DNA of 64,000 nt from the NCBI GenBank assembly GCA_963829835.1, contig CAWHKC010000002.1, positions 1 to 64,000 on the forward strand, written 5' to 3'. The notes under the pieces are model-generated. The model searched no databases and was not told where the DNA came from. It saw only the letters and a program-made list of their open reading frames with translations. Source of the DNA: Berkiella sp963829835 (lineage in GTDB: Bacteria; Pseudomonadota; Gammaproteobacteria; Berkiellales; Berkiellaceae). A program made the position numbers and the translations under genes. Positions 33,678 to 43,689 of this stretch are shown piece after piece; position 1 is the stretch's first letter, and every line of letters begins with the position of its first letter.

Positions 33678-34886
33678 TTAAAGCTTTTGCTTTACTTTAG
33701 TCTGAAAAGGCATCGGTAAACTTGTCAAAGAAATATCATCAAATAATCCAGTGAAATCAAAATTACTACTAATTCTTTTTAATTCAAAAAAAGGTAAAAA
33801 GCTAAAAGAAGCGACCGTTGGTAATACAGGCACTTCTTCCAATTGTGCGCATTCTTCTTTAGGACTTTCTGTGGGATTTTCTTTGAAATTTTCTTTGGGA
33901 CTTCCTTTGAGACTACCTTTGGGACTTTCTTTGGGAAGTTTTTTTGTCCTTAAACTTGTTAAAATTTCTTCTTCTGTTAATGCGAAATATCCTTCTTTTA
34001 GCTTTACATTAAAAACACCATCCTTGATGGATACTTTAGAGAAAGCCTGTTGCAGCGCAGGTTCACCATCAAGAAACAAATTATAACTCTTTTTTATTCT
34101 CTTTAATGCCTTGGGATTATCATACTTATCGTCAAAAATGATAGTAAACTCGTCATTTTGCTTTTGTATAGATTTAATTAACACCCCATTTCTCAAATCT
34201 TTGCAAAAATTAATTTTTTCAGAAGGGGCAGCAGCGGCAATAAGTTCATTTAACAAAATATCTGGATCTTGACATTCAGTATTTTGCAGAATCAAACCAA
34301 CACCATTTTTTGTATGTCCCATATTGCTATATCTTAGCTTTAATGCTTCACTTTCTGTACTCAATAAATTTAACATCCCCGAAATTCTAGGATAATAGAT
34401 ATCTTTATCATATGGTTCTTTTATTGTTACTTTAACGCTTTCTCCTTCAATGCTTAATGATTCAATTAACTCCCCCTTTAGAAGTAACTTTCGCCAAGGC
34501 AATCTTTTTCTACTCTCCATTAAAACCGTACGCACTTGATTAGATTGCTCTTCATTTTGCACACCTTGATTAACCCTTTTTCTAAAGGTACGTTCAGGGT
34601 TAATATTCGCTATACTTTGTAATTGTTCAATAATTTCAACAGGAGAAAGACCTTTAGCGTCTTCTTTTAATTCTAATGTTATGTCGCTATTTCCCTTGCC
34701 ATTAATAATAAATTTCTGTGAAAAAGAAATAGGTCTGGTAGCAAATAGATTTTTCAAGAATTTTTTGAATTTAGACGGATCGTCATATGCTTCATTCAAT
34801 TCAAAATGTACTGTATCTTTAACAATGGTTACTTTTTTGAATAGTTTGCCTTTAAGCAAAGCTTTTTTAAATGAAATTTTACTCAT
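33678..34886 (-). CDS. unknown protein with three tandem ~92-residue repeats and SPK tail
   Basis: A 402-residue cytoplasmic-type protein. I see three related units, about residues 5-96, 130-220 and 225-315. Each starts with a 'LLKGxL(F/I)' or 'LRNGVLIKS' element, then a short strand pair ending in '(Y)D(D/K)' (EAYDD, EPYDK, DKYDN), and ends near a helix (VEIIEQLQS, DILLNELIA, EEILTSLRT). After that comes a low-complexity tail of SPK-type repeats (KESPKGSLKGSPKENF) and a C-terminal Phe/Leu-rich segment. I know no family. The SPK tail resembles short repeats in secreted effectors, but no secretion signal can be verified. Confidence 0.62.
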   Translation of the reverse strand: MSKISFKKALLKGKLFKKVTIVKDTVHFELNEAYDDPSKFKKFLKNLFATRPISFSQKFIINGKGNSDITLELKEDAKGLSPVEIIEQLQSIANINPERTFRKRVNQGVQNEEQSNQVRTVLMESRKRLPWRKLLLKGELIESLSIEGESVKVTIKEPYDKDIYYPRISGMLNLLSTESEALKLRYSNMGHTKNGVGLILQNTECQDPDILLNELIAAAAPSEKINFCKDLRNGVLIKSIQKQNDEFTIIFDDKYDNPKALKRIKKSYNLFLDGEPALQQAFSKVSIKDGVFNVKLKEGYFALTEEEILTSLRTKKLPKESPKGSLKGSPKENFKENPTESPKEECAQLEEVPVLPTVASFSFLPFFELKRISSNFDFTGLFDDISLTSLPMPFQTKVKQKL

Positions 34887-35124
34887 TGCACACCCTGCAA
34901 TTAATTTTTGTAAAGGCGAAATGCGTCGTTAGAAATTGATTGCGAAATGTCAGCTGTAACCAGCGTATTTTTGAATGGCGTGATGCAAGCTCAAGCATTC
35001 TAAGAGGCTTAAGAAGTTACGCGAGATGGTTAGAAATTGGTTGTTCATAAACACAGATCAATATTTGGAAATATAATAAACTGTAATTTGTTGATATGAT
35101 AGTGTCAACTAAAACACAATAAGA

Positions 35125-36225
35125 TTAATAATTTCTGGTCTTCCACGTTCGCCTCCCTAATCTTCCAAATTCAATTTCAGTTCGACAAAAAAACATGCCG
35201 TTGGATGTATTGACAGTTACTAAAGCAATTCTGTCAAGTGGTTTATCAATTGTAACCTGAGGTAGCTCATTATCACCTACGGATGGACCGCCCTCATTAA
35301 AATAGATCATCTTTTCTTTTTTTATCGATGCGCCTGTAAAGACATCGTAGATATTCAAATTATTGAATTTATCAACACAAAGCAAATAACCTTGTCTCAT
35401 TAGTGGCGGTCCTAAAGAAGGTTCTTCTTCTATTGTATAAAATGGTTTTATTTGCTGATAATTATCATGAAAAACATGAATGACTTGCTGTTTGTTCAAT
35501 TTTATTCGTGTTAACAAATAAATTAAAACACCATTTTCGCTTGGATGCCTACCCACAATTGGTTTAGCAATAATACTTCCAGACAAGCGAAGCGGATATT
35601 GCTGACAAACCCAATTGTGTAAGTTAATCTTCCATAAATTTCCCTCATCATCTCCAAAATAAACAATATCTGAAAAGCCACTTCCTTTTGAATCAACGGC
35701 CACAAATTCTGATGTTATTGTTGGAATTATGAACTCCTTGATTTTATGCCCATATTCATAATCCAAAAAAATTAATCTGGATTTATTTGTGCAAGTTTTT
35801 GATTCAAGCACTATTAGGGTTCTATCACCATTTGGCAAAATAATGGCGCTATCTTGTACATCAATTTCTTTCTTCCTTACTCCAAATGTTGAATTCAAAT
35901 ACATATTTGAGCCATCATCATTAGATCTACTAATATCAATTCGATAGTAATTACTACCCTGATTTTCTCCAAAATGTAAAGTGTCTGGAACAAATTGAAG
36001 GAATTTCACATTGGATGGCAATGTAAAATGAAAATCACTGGCTAGCATTTTTTCTATGCTTATTAATTCACTTTCAGCTTGAGATTTAATATTCAAAAAG
36101 GATTTAAAATTATTTACCATTTTGAGTTGTAAAATCCCCGACTCTATCCCCGTATTTGCAACAAGCGCAATCAGTGTGCTAAAGACCAGCACCATAATTA
36201 AAACCGAGCCGGATTGTGCTTTCAT
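35125..36225 (-). CDS. PilX N-terminus joined to a PilY1-like propeller
   Basis: A 366-residue protein that begins with a PilX-type start (SGSVLIMVLVFSTLIALVANTGIESG, a class III-like hydrophobic helix), then from about residue 125 shows PilY1 elements: ESKTC, a Ca-loop-like DSKGSGFSD, YFGDDEGNLWKINL, and IIAKPIVGRHPSENG. In PilY1 these lie in the C-terminal beta-propeller that binds Ca2+ and controls pilus retraction. PilX and PilY1 are normally separate, and PilY1 is over 1,000 residues. The gene overlaps pilW by ATGA. I infer a compact tip protein combining both roles. The terminal segment beyond the propeller is short. Confidence 0.75.
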   Translation of the reverse strand: MKAQSGSVLIMVLVFSTLIALVANTGIESGILQLKMVNNFKSFLNIKSQAESELISIEKMLASDFHFTLPSNVKFLQFVPDTLHFGENQGSNYYRIDISRSNDDGSNMYLNSTFGVRKKEIDVQDSAIILPNGDRTLIVLESKTCTNKSRLIFLDYEYGHKIKEFIIPTITSEFVAVDSKGSGFSDIVYFGDDEGNLWKINLHNWVCQQYPLRLSGSIIAKPIVGRHPSENGVLIYLLTRIKLNKQQVIHVFHDNYQQIKPFYTIEEEPSLGPPLMRQGYLLCVDKFNNLNIYDVFTGASIKKEKMIYFNEGGPSVGDNELPQVTIDKPLDRIALVTVNTSNGMFFCRTEIEFGRLGRRTWKTRNY

Positions 36226-37226
36226 GGATTCTTAAAACCATTAACAGTAAAATCAAAGGTCCACCACTTTCTCATCAATCTATCTTTGGGAATAATTTCT
36301 TGATCATTTATTTGATATTTTTTAGGTATCAGCAATCCATCTTCAATAGAATTCAACAATAAGGAAACCCGAACTTTTATCACCCGATTCCATTGAGTTA
36401 CTTTCTCAGCCGGATAATATTTAACAGTATTATCATTCTTAATACCATAAAATACTTGAAGAAATTCAACGCCTTCAATTAATTCCAACGTTCTACCATT
36501 CAAGTCAGTACTGTAAAGTGCGTCAATTGGATGTCCATTTGCATTTACTCGAGCCGTATTACCAACGTAAACTATTTTAGAGGACAAAACGCCCACTTCT
36601 GCACTATTATCATAATGCTTATTGAATGAATGCTTTTGGGTTGAGATCATTATCTTGGTCATTTTTGAATTATGATTAAATTCGCTTTTGAGTGCTTTTA
36701 AAAAATCAACATGGCTGCAATCAGACAGCACTATAATTTGACCCTGTTTTAGCTTTAGATGCCCCTTTACTATAAGGTGATCGGTTTTATCTGTTATCTT
36801 TGAGTCAAGAGTAGTGTTTTTTTTTGTATTTAGGATCCAAAGAAGAGAGCTATCAGGTTTCATTCTGTTGCGAACTTGTGAAGATAGCGGTAACTTCTTT
36901 TTAATATCATCATTAACAGCAATGATCCTAGCGCGATGATTTAATCCAAATAGCTTCGGATCAATATTCGGTGCGATATGAATAGAGAGATCTTCGCCAA
37001 AAGCATTGCATCCTAAGCTACCACTTGATTCGATATATTCTCCTAACAGAACGCTCGCAACTCTGGCATTTTCTTGAAGTCTTGCCAAAGCTTGTTGCGC
37101 CATCAATAGTTGTTTAGCGGTTAAAAAGGCTTGTAGTGTGGCCGCACAAATAACCATTCCTAGACCCATACTAATGATAATTTCAACCAGGGTGAAACCT
37201 TTTGGTTTATTTAGCTGCTTCATCAT
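36222..37226 (-). CDS. pilW: PilW-type minor pilin
   Basis: A 334-residue type IV pilus assembly protein. The prepilin cleavage site reads PKGFTLVEIIISMGLGM, with Phe after the Gly and Glu at +5, followed by a hydrophobic helix and QALARLQENARVASVLLGEYI, the PilW pattern. The globular part is long, as in PilW. It overlaps pilV upstream by 20 bp and the fusion gene downstream by 4 bp. FimU/FimT, PilE and PilY1 normally found beside it are not in the window. Confidence 0.88.
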   Translation of the reverse strand: MMKQLNKPKGFTLVEIIISMGLGMVICAATLQAFLTAKQLLMAQQALARLQENARVASVLLGEYIESSGSLGCNAFGEDLSIHIAPNIDPKLFGLNHRARIIAVNDDIKKKLPLSSQVRNRMKPDSSLLWILNTKKNTTLDSKITDKTDHLIVKGHLKLKQGQIIVLSDCSHVDFLKALKSEFNHNSKMTKIMISTQKHSFNKHYDNSAEVGVLSSKIVYVGNTARVNANGHPIDALYSTDLNGRTLELIEGVEFLQVFYGIKNDNTVKYYPAEKVTQWNRVIKVRVSLLLNSIEDGLLIPKKYQINDQEIIPKDRLMRKWWTFDFTVNGFKNP

Positions 37227-37368
37227 TAACCTGGGTTAATTTCTGCGTGAGCAACATACTTTCTCTAGTTATTTTCAGGCTTTGAAGCGATAAAAAACTT
37301 GAACCTAAGATAGCAGTTGAAAAAATAAATAGTGCCGCTAGTACTTCAATTAAGCTTGAACCTTGCAT
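37207..37368 (-). CDS. very short PilV-like minor pilin
   Basis: A 53-residue ORF reading MQGSSLIEVLAALFIFSTAI at its start. It has a prepilin site with Glu at +5 after Gly3 and a 20-residue hydrophobic helix, ending KLTQVNDEAAK. This is the N-terminal helix of PilV/GspI and nothing more, lacking the 100-residue globular head. The leader is only two or three residues. It is in phase with the operon and overlaps pilW by 20 bp, so it looks expressed. Either it is a reduced gene that ends early or a remnant; the frame is intact to its stop. Confidence 0.6.
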   Translation of the reverse strand: MQGSSLIEVLAALFIFSTAILGSSFLSLQSLKITRESMLLTQKLTQVNDEAAK

Positions 37369-37481
37369 ACAAAAAAATCTGTTGAAAATTAAAGACGCTA
37401 TTATTATTGGGGAACGAAATCGAAGGCAAGAAATATCGCATGCAGTAATGCATAATTTTCGTTTATATACCTAAATAACGT

Positions 37482-37512
37482 CAACGTGCCGCGACTAGTT
37501 AGCGGCATCCAG
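37482..37512. repeat. third REP-like copy, overlapping the pyrD stop
   Basis: A 31-base element with GCCGC/GCGGC arms and the terminal ATCCAG, matching the copies at 6804-6888 at about 23 of 31 positions. The differences in the stem are matched changes, so pairing is kept. It includes the last pyrD codons and the TAA at 37499-37501. Confidence 0.6.
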
Positions 37513-38509
37513 ATGTAATAGACTTGATCAAAGCAGGTCCTTGATAAATTAATCCACTATAAAGCTGAATTAATTTTGCGCCCGCAGCCAGTTTTGCTTT
37601 GGCATCTTGTGTGTTAAAAATTCCACCAACTGCAATAATAGGTAATTTATCACCCACATGCTGATAGATAGTTTTTACGACATCAGTTGAAGCTTGAAAT
37701 AACGGAGCGCCACTTAAACCACCCTCTTCTTTAATCGCTTTGCCTTGCAAAGTATTAGGGCGTTTTATGGTGGTATTGGTTGCTATCACACCATCAATGT
37801 TTAACGAAACCAATAGATCGACAATGGACTTTACTTCATCTGTTTCCAAATCGGGGGATATCTTTACAACGATCGGTACAATTTTTTGCAATTTATCAGT
37901 TTGCTTTTTTCTTTCTTCAAGCAATGGATGAATAATGCTTTTTAACATATCACCATGCTGCAAGGATTTTAATCCTGGCGTATTGGGTGATGATAAATTG
38001 ACTGTCACATAATCAGCATAAGCATATACTTTTTGAAAACAATGAAGATAATCAAGAGTCGCATTCTCAAGGGAGGTATCTCGATTTTTTCCAATATTCA
38101 CCCCTATAGGGCAACTGAGAGGGTAAGCTTTGAGCTTTTCAATTAAGTAATCAACACCTTTATTATTGAAACCCATTCGATTGATTAAAGCTTGATTTTT
38201 GGGAAGACGAAATAACCTTGGCCTTGGATTACCAACTTGCCCTTTTGGAGTCACCGTACCCACTTCCACAAACCCAAATCCCAAAGAACCCCACGCAGGG
38301 ATACATTCACCATTTTTATCAAGCCCCGCCGCAAGTCCTACTCTATTAGGAAAGTTAAGGCCAAAACAAGTGATTGAATTTTTTGTTGCAATCGGGGTTT
38401 TGCGAAAAGCACCTAACTGGTGAAGAAGTTTCAACATTCCTAAGGTTAGATTGTGTGAAAATTCAGGATCTAAGGAAAACAAAAAAGGTCTAACTAAGCT
38501 GTACCACAT
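37499..38509 (-). CDS. pyrD: dihydroorotate dehydrogenase (quinone), class 2
   Basis: A 336-residue membrane-associated FMN enzyme that oxidises dihydroorotate to orotate with ubiquinone in pyrimidine synthesis. The N-terminal helix WYSLVRPFLFSLDPE binds the quinone side. Other marks are VGLAAGLDKNGE, GFVEVGTVTPKGQ, VTVNLSSPNTPGL with the catalytic Ser, and ATNTTIKR, GLSGAPL. The start MWYSLVR (38509) fits E. coli PyrD; an upstream in-frame start at 38524 is unlikely. Its last residues lie in a REP-like repeat. Confidence 0.94.
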   Translation of the reverse strand: MWYSLVRPFLFSLDPEFSHNLTLGMLKLLHQLGAFRKTPIATKNSITCFGLNFPNRVGLAAGLDKNGECIPAWGSLGFGFVEVGTVTPKGQVGNPRPRLFRLPKNQALINRMGFNNKGVDYLIEKLKAYPLSCPIGVNIGKNRDTSLENATLDYLHCFQKVYAYADYVTVNLSSPNTPGLKSLQHGDMLKSIIHPLLEERKKQTDKLQKIVPIVVKISPDLETDEVKSIVDLLVSLNIDGVIATNTTIKRPNTLQGKAIKEEGGLSGAPLFQASTDVVKTIYQHVGDKLPIIAVGGIFNTQDAKAKLAAGAKLIQLYSGLIYQGPALIKSITSGCR

Positions 38510-38567
38510 TATTTTTATTCTCAAAATTTGTCATGCCAGGATGACTGGCATGACAGAAACAGACGTA

Positions 38568-41500
38568 TCAGGCAACTCTCTTGTTGGATTGAATTTCATC
38601 TATGCTTGTATTTGCTAATTCCATCAACTCGCGCAAGGCCACCGAATACATTGTAAATTCGCGTTTAGTTAACGTTTTAAGCTCTGCAATCATATGACGC
38701 CATCTATCCAACATCACTTTATGTTGCGCCATCCAAGCATCAATTTGAGCTTCAACATCATGTACATCCGGCTGCATCATCATGATAGCAACTGTTAAGT
38801 TTCGTTGTTGACGGTCAAGATCATCTCGAATGGCGGCTCTTGCAAGTGAATCCCAATGATTTGCAACGGGATGCAATTTGATTTGCTCTCTAAACCAACC
38901 CAGCTCTAAACGAGCTCCAACAGCATAATAAGTGATTGTTACATTCTCTACAGGAATATTGTGGCTAATCGCCGCATCGACAATATCAAGCGCCGAGAAC
39001 ATCGCTCCCATTTGAGCTGTTATTAGAGCGGTTTCTTCTGGAACATTTTCCGCCATCAGTTCTTTAGTAAATTCTAACAAATATTCTTCGGAGCTACCTT
39101 GAAGTGCATGATGCAATCCTTCTTTTACGAGCCGCATTTTTGGCGTAAAATGTTTGATCACTTCTTCAACATCCATTGATCCAATACGATGTCGTAAAAA
39201 CCATCTTGTTCCGCGTCGTACTAATCTATTTAGCTCATGAAGCATTTTAACTTGAATATCGGCTGGAACTATAAAATCCAAGGCATTAACCGCTTCTCTA
39301 AATCTATTTGCCCTGAATATCTCTCTGGCAGCAATATAACCACGAATAATATCAGGAACTGTCGCTCCCGTTTCATCTTGTAAACGATGAATAAATCCAA
39401 GTCCCATATCATTGATGACAGCATTAGAAATCTGCATCGCAATAATTTCACGTTTTAAGCGATGCGAAAACATTTCTTTTTCATATTTATCACGTAACAA
39501 TTGTGGAAAAGCCGTGACTAAATCCATTGCAATATATTTATCTTCTGGCACATCTGAAGCAAGCAATTCACTTTTTAACAAGGTTTTGCAATATGCCAAT
39601 AAGACGGCAAGCTCGGGTCTAGTTAGTCCTTTCCCAGTTTGCTGACGTGACAATAACTCATCATTCAGTGGTAAAAATTCTAATGACCGACTTAAATTGG
39701 CATTTTGTTCCAAATGATCAATTAGGCGACAATGCATTTGTACATTTTTTTCAGCGTTAAATTCAGCAACACTTATTGCTTCGGTTTGATTACGATTATT
39801 TTCTAAAACCAATTCAGCAACATCATTTGTCATTTCACCTAACAACACATTTCTTTGCTTTTCGGTAAGATCGCCTGATGCGACAATACCATTTAGTAAA
39901 ATTTTAATATTTACTTCTTGATCCGAACAATTCACACCACCTGAATTGTCTATGGCATCCGTGTTGAGCTTGCCACCATTAAGAGCGTATTCAACTCGTC
40001 CAAGTTGCGTAAACCCCAAATTTCCACCTTCTGCAACAACTTTTGCTCTTAATTCTTCACCATTAATCCGTAAACTATCGTTTGCTCTATCGCCTACATT
40101 CATATTATGTTCATAGGACGCTTTTACATAAGTTCCAATACCGCCATTAAATAAAAGATCAACTTTAGCTTTTAATAATGCTCTTATCAGTTCATTAGCA
40201 ACAATTTTAGGTTTGTTGATCCCAAGCATCTCTTGCACTTCTTTTGACAAGGGTATGAACTTGGAAGCACGAGAAAAAACGCCGCCTCCTTTTGATATTA
40301 ATTTTGCATCATAATCTTCCCAACTTGAACGTGGAAGATTAAATAAGCGCAGTCTTTCATTGAAACTGATTTCTGGATCTGGATTAGGGTCCAAAAAGAT
40401 ATGAAGATGATTAAAAGCACCAATTAATTTAATATGCCGAGATTGCAACATCCCATTACCAAAAACGTCACCGGCTAAATCACCAATACCGATTACGGTA
40501 AAATCTGTTTTTTGAGTATCAATGTCGAGTTCTCTAAAATGTCTTTTTACCGATTCCCAGGCACCGCGAGCCGTGATACCCATTTTTTTATGGTCATAAC
40601 CTGAAGAACCACCTGAGGCAAACGCATCTCCTAACCAAAAATTGAACTTTTTAGAAACGCTATTGGCAATATCTGAAAATGTCGCCGTCCCTTTATCAGC
40701 AGCTACTACCAAATAAGGATCATCTGAATCATAACGCACCACATCGTGAGGAGGTACAACTTTGTTTTCAACTAAGTTATCAGTGAGATCCAATAAGCCA
40801 TGGATAAATGTTTGATAACAGGCTATACCTTCGGTCATTATTTCTTCGCGCGTGGCATGATGAGGTATACATTTTGGTACAAATCCTCCTTTTGCGCCCA
40901 GTGGCACAATAACAGCATTTTTGACTTGCTGTGCTTTCATTAAGCCTAGAACTTCAGTTCTAAAATCTTCACGTCTATCTGACCAGCGCAAACCACCTCT
41001 TGCTACTTTCGCGCCTCGAAGATGAACACCTTCCACACGGGGGGAGTAAACAAATATTTCAAATAGCGGTCTAGGCAAGGGAAGCTCTGGTATGGCTGAA
41101 GGATCTAATTTGAAAGACAAATAGGATTTATGCTTATTCTCATGATTTTTTTGGAAGAAATTAGTACGAATCGTGGCCAATATCACTTGAAGATATCGTC
41201 TAATAATTCTATCTTCATCGATATTCTTAACTTCTTCAAGATTATTCTTAATTTTTAAGCGCAAAGAGTTTGAAATGCTATTTCTTTTTTCTTGTGAAAC
41301 CGCAGGGTCAAAACGTACCTTAAAGAGATCAACCAAATCTCGGGTAATTGTTGGCACACCGCCCAGCACATCTTCAATGTAGGCTTGAGAAAAGGTGAAT
41401 CCAATTTGCCATAAATATTTAGCATAAGCTCTTAACATGGCAACTTCACGCCAATTAAGTCCTGAACCTAATACTAATCGGTTGAAACCATCACTTTCAG

Positions 41501-43439
41501 CTTCTTTATACCAAATATGGTAAAAGGCTTCTTGGAAGATCTCTTTAATTTCATCAACTTTTAATTGAATAGTTGAATTAAAAATCATTCCAAAATCATT
41601 GATCCAAATCTTTTGACCATTTTTGGGAACAATTTCATGTGGTCTTTCGCTTATCACTCTCAATCCCATCGCTTCTAGCATGGGTATAATGTCTGATAAT
41701 GGAATGGAACTTCCTGGGCTATATAATTTAAATCTTAAAACACCTTCAGGCTCATCTAATGGTCTGTAAAAACTCATTTCAAGAGGATCTGATTCTGAAA
41801 GTCGCTCGATGTGTTGAACATCATAAACGGCTGTTCGAACATTAAAATCAGAACGATATCCAACCGGAAAGGCACTCCGATATTTATGGAATAAACGATT
41901 TCCCGCTTCTTCTCCAAAATGATCTAATAAGGCATCTCTCAAATTGTCTTCCCAAGTACGGCCAACTTGAATTAGCTTTTCTTGAAGCTTAGTTAAATCG
42001 TATTCTTTTGCTAAATCATCTTTGAATCTAATGATATAATGAATTCTTGCTAATGTTGATTCAGAGAAACGTGTATCAAAATCTACCTTATAACCGCCTA
42101 ATTCTTCCATCAGGATATTTTGAATTTTCTCTCTAAGTCTTGAATTAAATCTTTCCCTAGGTACAAAAACAAGACATGAAAATATGCGAGTAAAAGAATC
42201 TTTTCGAACAAATAAACGGATCCTCTGGCGTTCTTGCAAATGTAGAATACCCATCGATAAATCATACAACTCATCCACTGTTGCATGAAAAAAATCATCG
42301 CGAGGTAATGTTTCTAAAATGTTAACAATCGATTTACCATCATGACTATCATAGGTGACCCCCGCGCGCTCAAGAATTTGTTTCACTCTCAGACGTAATA
42401 ATGGAATACCTTGCGGGGTGCGATTATAAGCCGCTGAAGTGTATAGTCCAATAAATTGATGTTGGCCTATTACTTTACCCTTATTATCAAAAATTTTAAT
42501 AACAATGAAGTCAGTATAGGTTGGTCTATGTACCGTGGAAATTTTATCGGTTTTTCCCAAAATTAAAGGAAAAGGAGAAACAGCAAACTCTTGTGCTGCT
42601 TTTGGCATATCTTGAAAAGCTTCAAAATAATTTTCGCCGTATTTTCGTAAAATACCTAAGCAAGAGGATTTATCGATAGTTAATTGATATTTACCTTGAG
42701 ATGTCGTCAGTTTGCGTTGGCAATAGCCAAGATAGGTAAAATGATTTTTATTAATCCACTCTAAAAATTCTATAATTTCTTCGTCAATTTCTTTCTTGGT
42801 ACTATTAGCTAAGGCACCCTGACATTCTTCAATGACTGACTCCATCTTTTGAGACATGTTACGCCAATCATTCACCGTTAAATTGACATCTTCAATAACT
42901 TTTTCAATGGATGTTTTTAAATCTTCTAATACCTTAGGATCGCTTTGTTTATCGATTTCGATAAAAATGGGCATTTCGCTGATAACATTGGATACCGATT
43001 CGTGATTCGTAAAGATATTCGTTAAAACGCCTTGCTCATTACGTTCAACTTTTAACCCATTAAGGTGCAAAATTAAATAGACGTTTAAGCCATGCTGGTT
43101 TAGTAACATTCGAATTGATTCAATTAAAAATGCTCTGTTTTCGTATATGATTTCGATTACAGTATGGGTAGATTGCCAGCCATGTTGTTCGTATTGTGGA
43201 TTATAGACCCGGATTTTAGGTTCAAGTGATTTGCGTTGGTGAATAAAATGCCAATGAGAAACGAGCGCACCATAAAGATCAATCACTGAGCGCTCCACCA
43301 AATCTTCTGGTGCTGCACTTAAGTAATACTGCTTTACAAACGATGTAATCATTTTTGCATCGTCTGCAGGAAGTTTTTCTTCCACTAGAGCAATGACGCG
43401 TTGAATTAGCTCGTCACGTGCTTCTTCTTGCCGGCGCAT
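38568..43439 (-). CDS. NAD-specific glutamate dehydrogenase, large 180-kDa type
   Basis: A 1,623-residue enzyme converting glutamate to 2-oxoglutarate with NAD, feeding amino acids into the TCA cycle. The length and the sequence belong to the L-GDH180 class known from Pseudomonas and Streptomyces. The catalytic part near residues 820-1010 shows GAKVARGGLRWSDRREDFRTE, VPLGAKGGFVPK, and TFSDIANSVSKKF. Long N- and C-terminal regulatory regions flank it. ATG 43439 has AAGGGG 5 bases upstream; the GTG two codons earlier is less likely. It is a single gene, divergent from the M48 protease. Confidence 0.95.
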   Translation of the reverse strand: MRRQEEARDELIQRVIALVEEKLPADDAKMITSFVKQYYLSAAPEDLVERSVIDLYGALVSHWHFIHQRKSLEPKIRVYNPQYEQHGWQSTHTVIEIIYENRAFLIESIRMLLNQHGLNVYLILHLNGLKVERNEQGVLTNIFTNHESVSNVISEMPIFIEIDKQSDPKVLEDLKTSIEKVIEDVNLTVNDWRNMSQKMESVIEECQGALANSTKKEIDEEIIEFLEWINKNHFTYLGYCQRKLTTSQGKYQLTIDKSSCLGILRKYGENYFEAFQDMPKAAQEFAVSPFPLILGKTDKISTVHRPTYTDFIVIKIFDNKGKVIGQHQFIGLYTSAAYNRTPQGIPLLRLRVKQILERAGVTYDSHDGKSIVNILETLPRDDFFHATVDELYDLSMGILHLQERQRIRLFVRKDSFTRIFSCLVFVPRERFNSRLREKIQNILMEELGGYKVDFDTRFSESTLARIHYIIRFKDDLAKEYDLTKLQEKLIQVGRTWEDNLRDALLDHFGEEAGNRLFHKYRSAFPVGYRSDFNVRTAVYDVQHIERLSESDPLEMSFYRPLDEPEGVLRFKLYSPGSSIPLSDIIPMLEAMGLRVISERPHEIVPKNGQKIWINDFGMIFNSTIQLKVDEIKEIFQEAFYHIWYKEAESDGFNRLVLGSGLNWREVAMLRAYAKYLWQIGFTFSQAYIEDVLGGVPTITRDLVDLFKVRFDPAVSQEKRNSISNSLRLKIKNNLEEVKNIDEDRIIRRYLQVILATIRTNFFQKNHENKHKSYLSFKLDPSAIPELPLPRPLFEIFVYSPRVEGVHLRGAKVARGGLRWSDRREDFRTEVLGLMKAQQVKNAVIVPLGAKGGFVPKCIPHHATREEIMTEGIACYQTFIHGLLDLTDNLVENKVVPPHDVVRYDSDDPYLVVAADKGTATFSDIANSVSKKFNFWLGDAFASGGSSGYDHKKMGITARGAWESVKRHFRELDIDTQKTDFTVIGIGDLAGDVFGNGMLQSRHIKLIGAFNHLHIFLDPNPDPEISFNERLRLFNLPRSSWEDYDAKLISKGGGVFSRASKFIPLSKEVQEMLGINKPKIVANELIRALLKAKVDLLFNGGIGTYVKASYEHNMNVGDRANDSLRINGEELRAKVVAEGGNLGFTQLGRVEYALNGGKLNTDAIDNSGGVNCSDQEVNIKILLNGIVASGDLTEKQRNVLLGEMTNDVAELVLENNRNQTEAISVAEFNAEKNVQMHCRLIDHLEQNANLSRSLEFLPLNDELLSRQQTGKGLTRPELAVLLAYCKTLLKSELLASDVPEDKYIAMDLVTAFPQLLRDKYEKEMFSHRLKREIIAMQISNAVINDMGLGFIHRLQDETGATVPDIIRGYIAAREIFRANRFREAVNALDFIVPADIQVKMLHELNRLVRRGTRWFLRHRIGSMDVEEVIKHFTPKMRLVKEGLHHALQGSSEEYLLEFTKELMAENVPEETALITAQMGAMFSALDIVDAAISHNIPVENVTITYYAVGARLELGWFREQIKLHPVANHWDSLARAAIRDDLDRQQRNLTVAIMMMQPDVHDVEAQIDAWMAQHKVMLDRWRHMIAELKTLTKREFTMYSVALRELMELANTSIDEIQSNKRVA

Positions 43440-43689
43440 AGCCACCCCTTCACTCGTAGTCTATCTCAATTCAAGTAGTCTAATTTTACAACTTAGGTGT
43501 AAGATTAGATACCTCCGTTTGACGGAACAATTTGTGCTTGATGCTACATCATTCTGATAAAATAATGGTCAATATAAACACAGTTAAATTTAGTTAACTT
43601 ATTTTCATTCTTTATATATGTCGGCCAGCGACAGCAAAAACATAGTTTAAATGATAATGGTATAAAATCATCCTTAATATGAGGCTTTT

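Noticed and set aside
33751..34086. 111-residue plus-strand ORF with repeated Leu-Gly-Leu
   Set aside because: Antisense of the SPK repeat tail; periodicity comes from the repeat.
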